From: Paenibacillus anaericanus
GTDB lineage: Bacteria > Bacillota > Bacilli > Paenibacillales > Paenibacillaceae
Reading direction: 5' to 3'
NCBI RefSeq assembly: GCF_003994475.1
Contig: NZ_RZNY01000020.1
Coordinates: 1-64,000, forward strand
Length of the DNA stretch: 64,000 bases
The position numbers were made by a program, and so were the translations under genes. Positions 58,806 through 64,000 of this stretch are shown here, piece by piece; positions within the stretch are counted from its first letter, which is position 1, and each line of letters begins with the position of its first letter. The notes under the pieces are model-generated. The model ran no database searches, had not been told where the DNA came from, and worked only from the letters and a program-made list of their open reading frames with translations.

Positions 58806-59555
58806 ATGCTTCATCAATTTTCACGAACAGAGCTTGCTATAGGGGCAGAAGGCCTGGATATCATGAAGAACAGTACAGTTGCGGTTCTTGGTATTGGTGG
58901 CGTAGGAGCCATGGCGGTAGAGGGTTTAGCCAGAACAGGCATAGGCCGGATTATCCTGATCGATAAGGATGTTGTCGATATCACGAATATTAATCGGCAG
59001 ATTCATGCGTTGACAACAACGATTGGACAGAAGAAGGCGGATCTCATGTGCGAGCGAGTGAAACTGATCAACCCGGAATGTGAGACAATTGCTCTAAATA
59101 TGTTCTATACGGAAGAAACCTATGAGGAACTGTTCAAATACGATATTGATTATGTGCTGGATGCTTCGGATACGATTATATATAAAATCCATCTGATCAA
59201 GGAATGCCGTAAACGTGGAATTCCTATTCTCTCTAGCATGGGTGCTGCTAACAAGATGGATCCGACTAAGTTTCAAGTAGCTGATATCTCCAAGACTCAT
59301 ATGGACCCTATGGCGCGCGTTATTCGTACGAAGCTACGCGAGGATGGCATCAAGAAAGGGGTTAAAGTGGTTTTCTCTACGGAGCAGCCACTGAAGCCGC
59401 GTGCTGATGTGACGGAGAAGATCGTACCGGCGAATGCCCCGGCGATCCGCAAGGCTAAGCAACCACCAGCTAGTAATTCCTTCGTACCACCTGTTGTTGG
59501 CTTAATTATGGTTAGCGTTGCTGTACGTGAATTGTTAGAGAATAAACAAAACTAA
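58806..59555 (+). CDS. tcdA: tRNA threonylcarbamoyladenosine dehydratase TcdA (YrvM/CsdL)
   Basis: A 249-residue E1-like ATP-dependent enzyme that cyclises t6A37 of tRNA to ct6A. ATP loop VLGIGGVGAMAVEGLARTGI, LIDKDVVDITNINRQIHA, DASDTIIYKI and a final hydrophobic segment (PPVVGLIMVSVAVREL). ATG follows GGGAGG. In B. subtilis the homologue yrvM lies right after aspS; here the 9-kb maltodextrin locus separates them. An 8-bp inverted repeat (TATAGAAT/ATTCTATA) precedes it. Confidence 0.95.
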   Translation: MLHQFSRTELAIGAEGLDIMKNSTVAVLGIGGVGAMAVEGLARTGIGRIILIDKDVVDITNINRQIHALTTTIGQKKADLMCERVKLINPECETIALNMFYTEETYEELFKYDIDYVLDASDTIIYKIHLIKECRKRGIPILSSMGAANKMDPTKFQVADISKTHMDPMARVIRTKLREDGIKKGVKVVFSTEQPLKPRADVTEKIVPANAPAIRKAKQPPASNSFVPPVVGLIMVSVAVRELLENKQN

Positions 59556-59566
59556 ATTAATGGTAC

Positions 59567-59618
59567 AAAAAAGCGTTGGTTATAAGGGATTTAGATGCCC
59601 TTGAGCCAGCGCTTTTTG
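59567..59618 (+). terminator. Terminator of tcdA
   Basis: AAAAAGCGTTGGTTATAAGGG pairs, with mismatches, with CCCTTGAGCCAGCGCTTTTT. Confidence 0.87.
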
Positions 59619-59702
59619 TTTGCCGATTATCATGCTGCGAGGGGATTTTATATATCAGCTAGGAACTGTAATTGGGAATAATATGCGTCGTAATAATTTA
59701 CG

Positions 59703-59777
59703 TGAAAATAATTTTATCGAAGGGATTGAATATCATAAAAACGATGATAAAATAATTTTAACGTTAAAATTATTTTA
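59703..59777 (+). promoter_or_regulatory. Operator-like palindrome cluster upstream of the MFS gene
   Basis: A perfect 30-bp palindrome occupies 59748-59777 (half TAAAATAATTTTAAC, centre AACGTT). A partial copy, AAAATAATTTTAT, lies at 59705-59717. No hairpin tail follows, so this looks like a DNA-binding site rather than a terminator. The ArsR-like regulator two genes on is the obvious candidate ligand. Confidence 0.65.
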
Positions 59778-59802
59778 TAGAAATGAAGGATGGTGGGTTT
59801 AC

Positions 59803-61086
59803 ATGGAAACGGAATTGGTTCAAGCCAAAGGGAAAGCTGGTTTCAGGAGTCTGCTTCGCAATCGGTCGTATGTAATATTTCTCTTATGTGACGCAATTTC
59901 TCGCTTTGGAGATTCAGTAGATGCTATTGCATATAGCTGGATGGTATATGAACTGACAGGATCCAAGCTTTTGATGGGAACTTTATTCGCCGTGAACTTT
60001 ATACCCGCAGTAATATTTGGTCTTCCGGCGGGAGTTCTAGCAGATCGGTGGAACAAGAAAAAGGTTCTGTTCACAGTCTATATGTTACGAGGTTTGGTCG
60101 TCGCGTTGACTGCCCTTTTATATGCGATGGGCCTCCTTGAAACCTGGCATTTATTCCTGTTTACTTTCTTGAATTCAACACTTGAGTGTTTTTCACGTCC
60201 GGTTGAAATGAGTATCGTCCCTTCTTTGCTGGAAAAGGAATCATTGTTAAGTGGCAACTCGTTTCTCTCTTCCGTTACTAGGACCGCTGAACTGGCTGGT
60301 TACGCTGTAGTTGGGGTGATCATCTCAACGGTAGGGTTGTCAGGAGCTATTCTACTGGATTCGTTAACGTTTATTATTTCGGCTATTTTAATCAATTTAA
60401 TTGTACTTAACCATGTAACGAAGACTGAGTCAGAGCCAGCACCAGCGCCAATTGGAGGAGGAAAGCTGCGTGAATATGGACAGGAAATTAGTGCCTCTTT
60501 TAAATTTGTGCGTAATCATAGGCTCATTCTGACGACGGTTATTTTGGCGGCTTTTGTTAATTTTTGTTTGACTCCGTTAAATGTATTGCAAACCGTATAT
60601 GTAAAGGACACATTATCTACTGGAGCCACAGGAATGAGCGTACTGAGTGTTTCACTTGTGCTGGGTATGATTCTAGGTGGAATTTGGCTTGGTAACAAAG
60701 GAAGCGGATTTAAGAAAAGCACATTACTCATCTGTGGTTTATTAATTTCAGGGGTATGTTACTCTCTTCTAAGTTTGCCACCCCATCTGCCTGAAGTGAT
60801 CAGGCTTGGTTCAGCAGGTGTATTGTTTTTTGGTATGGGTCTTGGGGTTACATGTGCATCCACTCCTCTTAACACATATATCATGGAGGTTACACCAATG
60901 GAGATGCTGGGCAAGGTCGGCGCTTTGGTAGGCTTACTTTGTACGATTACGATGCCTGTGGGGAGTGCATTATCTGGTGTAGGAGCAGAATGGATTAGTG
61001 TTCCGGTATTTTTCGGTATCATGGGTGGTTTGCTCGTGATCGCCGCAGTCAGTATGCTGTGGGATAAAGGATTTCGTGAGGTATAG
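59803..61086 (+). CDS. MFS transporter, probable drug/macrolide-type exporter
   Basis: A 427-residue membrane protein with about 12 helices of the MFS_3 type: ISRFGDSVDAIAYSWMVYEL, GVLADRWNKKKVLF (motif A-like) and TFLNSTLECFSRPVEMSIVP. Such proteins export macrolides or other small molecules; the substrate cannot be read here. ATG 59803 is chosen; an open frame reaches back to 59620 but crosses the palindrome and is AT-rich non-coding in character. The ArsR-like gene follows 92 bp later. Confidence 0.88.
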   Translation: METELVQAKGKAGFRSLLRNRSYVIFLLCDAISRFGDSVDAIAYSWMVYELTGSKLLMGTLFAVNFIPAVIFGLPAGVLADRWNKKKVLFTVYMLRGLVVALTALLYAMGLLETWHLFLFTFLNSTLECFSRPVEMSIVPSLLEKESLLSGNSFLSSVTRTAELAGYAVVGVIISTVGLSGAILLDSLTFIISAILINLIVLNHVTKTESEPAPAPIGGGKLREYGQEISASFKFVRNHRLILTTVILAAFVNFCLTPLNVLQTVYVKDTLSTGATGMSVLSVSLVLGMILGGIWLGNKGSGFKKSTLLICGLLISGVCYSLLSLPPHLPEVIRLGSAGVLFFGMGLGVTCASTPLNTYIMEVTPMEMLGKVGALVGLLCTITMPVGSALSGVGAEWISVPVFFGIMGGLLVIAAVSMLWDKGFREV

Positions 61087-61178
61087 AGCTAATGTGCTTT
61101 GTATAATATCCCAAGACAACTTATAATAGACGAAAAGACAGGTTTCTTTAGGGGAAGCTCTGATTGGGGTGTTCTATT

Positions 61179-61763
61179 ATGGAGCAAATGATTTTGACCA
61201 GTCTGGAGGATATTAGAGTCTACTCTGATCCTTATCGGCTGCAAATTATGAATACATTTTTCAATATGGATCGGCCTGCAACCGTAAAGGAAATAGCTGA
61301 TGAATTGGGAGAGGTTCCAGCAAAAGTTCATTATCATGTAAAAAAACTAGAAAAGGTAGGACTACTGAAACTTGTTTCCACCAAAAATATAAAGGGTATT
61401 ATCGCAAAATATTATCTCCCTTTTGATGGTGATATACAAATTAAGCACGCTGATGCCTCCTTACCTGTTCAAAAGATGATTATTTCGGAATCACAAAAGC
61501 TTATTAATAATATATTTGAGCAAAAGAAAGCAAGATTCTTAGGATTTGTGGGGTCCTCGGAAAAACCTTTTGGTCAGCTGGCGGATCTTGCCCTGTATAT
61601 GACGAAGGAAGAATCAGAGGAATTAATACAAAAGATCCGCGAAATGTGTGCCCCATTTGAGGATAAACGAGAAAATTTAGCTAAACACGATTTTTTTCTT
61701 TCTTTGGTAAAAGATCCAGGTCCGGTGAAAGAGGCGGATGAGAAAGACAACGAACCATCTTGA
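61179..61763 (+). CDS. ArsR-like winged-helix transcriptional regulator
   Basis: A 194-residue protein. N-terminal winged helix at about 15-75: DPYRLQIMNTFF, TVKEIADELGEVPAKVHYHV, KKLEKVGLLKLV. The C-terminal ~110 residues are helical, of unknown function, and lack the cysteine clusters of metal-sensing ArsR proteins. ATG 61179 is seven bases after GGGGTG. It is probably co-expressed with the MFS gene and could bind the palindrome upstream of it. Confidence 0.82.
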   Translation: MEQMILTSLEDIRVYSDPYRLQIMNTFFNMDRPATVKEIADELGEVPAKVHYHVKKLEKVGLLKLVSTKNIKGIIAKYYLPFDGDIQIKHADASLPVQKMIISESQKLINNIFEQKKARFLGFVGSSEKPFGQLADLALYMTKEESEELIQKIREMCAPFEDKRENLAKHDFFLSLVKDPGPVKEADEKDNEPS

Positions 61764-61877
61764 TTCATTCTAAAGACATTTTCTGCTCATTGGAGTAGGA
61801 AGTGTTTTTTGTTTTAAATGAATTTTGCTTAGAACTATTAGAACCAACGGCTTGAAGTCGCCTTTTTCCATTCCTGG

Positions 61878-61886
61878 TGGTATAAT
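61878..61886 (+). promoter_or_regulatory. Extended -10 promoter of the helicase gene
   Basis: TGGTATAAT is a perfect extended -10 (TGnTATAAT), about 85 bp before the helicase start. No clear -35, which extended -10 promoters can do without. Confidence 0.6.
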
Positions 61887-61970
61887 GAAACTCCTTTTGA
61901 CTTCGGCACAATGATTCTGAATTGAAGCGAAGCACAATATGGAATACGATACCTTAGGAGGTAACTGAAA

Positions 61971-64000
61971 GTGGAGGATTTTCAAAGTGCCTATCAAGAA
62001 GAAAAGGCGCGGCTGGACCGCACCTTGGAAGACATCGAGAGACAATTACTAGCGCTTCGCAGTATTCCCGTATATACGGGACATGATTTTACAGAACAGT
62101 TGCTTGAAGAAAGTCGTCAATTACAAAGAGATCAGTTGGAACGTTCATTCCGTGAGCCGTATTTCGGTCGACTTGATTTCAGCGAAAAAGGTAAGCCTCG
62201 AACACCGTACTATATTGGGAAAATGGGTGTGGGTGATCCTGAAGGTAAGGAGCCGATCGTCATTGATTGGCGTGCTCCCCTCGCTAGTTTGTTTTATTCC
62301 TTTACCGGCGGTGATTCTGCTTCTTATGAGGCTCCAGAAGGCTTAATTGAAGGACTTGTATACCTGAAAAGGAACGTTGTTATCCGCAAGGGAATATTGG
62401 AGCGGGTTGCAGACACCTATAACCAAGATAGTGAAGGACCGGCTGTATCCGACGAATTCTTGGTCTACCGGCTTGGTGAGAACAAGGATAATCGATTGCG
62501 CGATATTGTATCGACAATCCAGGCGGAGCAGGATTTAATTATTCGGGCGGCTAAAAATACAGCGTTGATCATTCAAGGCGTAGCTGGTAGTGGAAAAACA
62601 ACCGTTGCACTGCATCGACTTGCGTATTTGCTGTATCAATACAAAGAACAAATAACGGCGGAAAGAATGATTATTTTTGCACCCAATCTCATGTTCATCG
62701 ACTATATTTCTGAGGTTCTTCCTGAACTGGGTGTAGGAGATATTCAGCAGAGTACATTTAGTGATTGGGGAGCAAAAATTCTAGGATTGGAGTCTCCCCC
62801 TTCGGATGGTCCAGGGGCATTAACTCGCTGGTTTGATGTGAGTGATACAGAGCGACAAGTTGTGGGTGATGATAAGTTATCGGGAAGATTCAAAGGTTCG
62901 ATGGAGTTTAAAGCCATACTCGATACATTCCTGGAAAATATCGAATCATGTTGCGTCCCTTCACTGGATTTCGAACCATGGGAAGGAACGAGACTCTCAC
63001 ATGCTGAAATTCTACAGTGGTTTGAGGGTGAATATAGACACTACCCGGTAGCGAGACGTAAGGAACGGGTGTTGTCACGAATTCATCGCTGGATCGAGAT
63101 GGAGCTTAAGAAGTCACCATCCCTTGCGGTGCTGAAGGAGCGAAAGAAAAAGGCCCAACTGCGGGAGAAGGCTTATGCGAAAAAATGGCCTGAGCTGGAG
63201 CCTGTAGCTATATATCAAGAACTATTTCAGGCTAAGAAGGGTGCTAATACGGGGTTTCCGGACATGTCGGAGAGCATACCAGCTAGCATTTTCAAGGAAT
63301 CCCAAGCCTATTTGAAGAAAAAAATGCTCAAAGAAGAGGACTTAGCCGCACTATTATATCTCTTCACCTGTATCAATGAAATAGAAGGCAATATGACCTT
63401 TGACCATGTTGTCATTGACGAGGCACAGGACTTTTCTCCATTCCAGGTCGCTGTATTGGATCGGTTCGTCAAAGGTCATTCGTTCACCATCTTGGGAGAT
63501 TTATCGCAGGGTATCCATTATTACAAAGGGGTACGGAGCTGGGATGAGATGAGCAGGTTGTTCCAACCAGAGGAGACCGGATACTTTGCTCTGACACGCA
63601 GCTATCGCTCCACAATGGAGATCATCGAGTTCGCTAATGAAATCTTGAAACGGGGCGTTGGTGCGGATTTGTTGGCTGTACCTGTATTCCGTAGTGGTGA
63701 TCCCGTGCGGCTACAATCGGCTGCGGGAGATCAACGGGAGGCGTCCATCTCGCAAGCACTTGCAACCGCACTTTCTGGCTCGTACCGTACAGCCGCATTA
63801 TTGACCCGTACTTTACAGGAAGCTAAGCAACTGTATGAATATCTTATTGGTGAGGGCGTTGAGGCTCATCTCATAGATGGGGATAAAGGACAATATGCAG
63901 GAGGAATTTCGGTACTTCCCGTCTATTTATCCAAAGGACTTGAGTTCGACGCCGTGATCATGACGGATGTTGATACCAGTCACTATGGGCCAAATGATGC
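61971..64000 (+). CDS. helD: HelD-like SF1 helicase (RNA polymerase recycling factor), truncated by window end
   Basis: At least 676 residues are visible with no stop, so the 3' end is missing; B. subtilis HelD has 774. N-terminal coiled coil (SAYQEEKARLDRTLEDIERQ), the HelD-typical GKPRTPYYIGKMGVG and IDWRAPLASLFYSF, Walker A GVAGSGKTTVALHR at about 202, Walker B VVIDEAQDFS at about 480, GDLSQGIHYYKGVRSWDEM, SYRST and LSKGLEFDAVIMTD. HelD removes stalled RNA polymerase from DNA using ATP and can confer rifamycin tolerance in some bacteria. The start is GTG, nine bases after AGGAGG. Confidence 0.92.
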   Translation, partial: MEDFQSAYQEEKARLDRTLEDIERQLLALRSIPVYTGHDFTEQLLEESRQLQRDQLERSFREPYFGRLDFSEKGKPRTPYYIGKMGVGDPEGKEPIVIDWRAPLASLFYSFTGGDSASYEAPEGLIEGLVYLKRNVVIRKGILERVADTYNQDSEGPAVSDEFLVYRLGENKDNRLRDIVSTIQAEQDLIIRAAKNTALIIQGVAGSGKTTVALHRLAYLLYQYKEQITAERMIIFAPNLMFIDYISEVLPELGVGDIQQSTFSDWGAKILGLESPPSDGPGALTRWFDVSDTERQVVGDDKLSGRFKGSMEFKAILDTFLENIESCCVPSLDFEPWEGTRLSHAEILQWFEGEYRHYPVARRKERVLSRIHRWIEMELKKSPSLAVLKERKKKAQLREKAYAKKWPELEPVAIYQELFQAKKGANTGFPDMSESIPASIFKESQAYLKKKMLKEEDLAALLYLFTCINEIEGNMTFDHVVIDEAQDFSPFQVAVLDRFVKGHSFTILGDLSQGIHYYKGVRSWDEMSRLFQPEETGYFALTRSYRSTMEIIEFANEILKRGVGADLLAVPVFRSGDPVRLQSAAGDQREASISQALATALSGSYRTAALLTRTLQEAKQLYEYLIGEGVEAHLIDGDKGQYAGGISVLPVYLSKGLEFDAVIMTDVDTSHYGPND

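Noticed and set aside
59620..59802. N-terminal 61-residue extension of the MFS protein
   Set aside because: The extension crosses the perfect palindrome, has no SD and is not MFS-like; ATG 59803 is a better start.

Overview
The window is a piece of chromosome from a spore-forming Firmicute of the Paenibacillaceae, most likely Paenibacillus. This rests on moderate-to-low GC, strong Shine-Dalgarno (SD) sites, frequent TTG/GTG starts, an SLH-anchored giant exoenzyme, sporulation genes (bofC, spoVB, a Spo0E-like protein, a SpoIID-domain protein), and a gene order that broadly follows the Bacillus subtilis block bofC-ruvAB-queA-tgt-yajC-yrzE-yrbG-spoVB-comN-secDF-recJ-apt-relA-dtd-hisS-aspS-yrvM, with local insertions.

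Layout. (1) 1-1006: nine tRNA genes (Asn, Glu, Val, fMet, Asp, Lys, Gly, Arg, Leu) ending in a terminator. (2) 1.2-7.4 kb: a 2067-residue secreted, SLH-anchored glycoside hydrolase resembling GH101, behind a likely CcpA (cre) site. (3) 7.5-14.4 kb: a peptide-type ABC importer split over two divergent units. Its binding lipoprotein appears circularly permuted, both permeases carry extra N-terminal membrane regions, and the two ATPases are fused. (4) 14.5-16.7 kb: a secreted repeat (beta-propeller-like) protein broken by a one-base frameshift. (5) 16.9-20.7 kb: an accessory cluster of two paralogous HTH-TPR receptors (RRNPP type), a 50-residue secreted pro-peptide overlapping the end of the first receptor, a decayed third copy, and a 56-residue Spo0E-like protein. 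(6) 20.8-44.5 kb: conserved housekeeping core, with tRNA-Pro, bofC, ruvC-ruvA-ruvB, a SpoIID-domain protein, queA-tgt-yajC, membrane proteins, spoVB, comN, secD-secF, a CDF-like protein, recJ, apt, a uracil permease, relA and dtd. (7) 44.6-49.5 kb: two uncharacterised small genes, then hisS-aspS behind a T-box riboswitch. The T-box reads an Asp codon (GAC) and carries a TGGC bulge matching the tRNA-Asp encoded in this same window. A 457-bp GC-rich gap between hisS and aspS holds an array of related hairpins. (8) 49.6-58.7 kb: a LacI regulator and a maltodextrin uptake/degradation operon (binding protein, two permeases, GH13 neopullulanase-like enzyme, GH31 alpha-glucosidase), lying between aspS and tcdA. 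(9) 58.8-64 kb: tcdA, an MFS exporter with a 30-bp perfect palindrome upstream, an ArsR-like regulator, and a HelD-type helicase cut off by the window end.

The best candidates for new biology are the receptor/pro-peptide quorum-sensing locus, the permuted binding protein with its remodelled transporter, the Asp-specific T-box in front of hisS, and the hairpin array between hisS and aspS. All family assignments come from reading motifs by eye; no database search was run.
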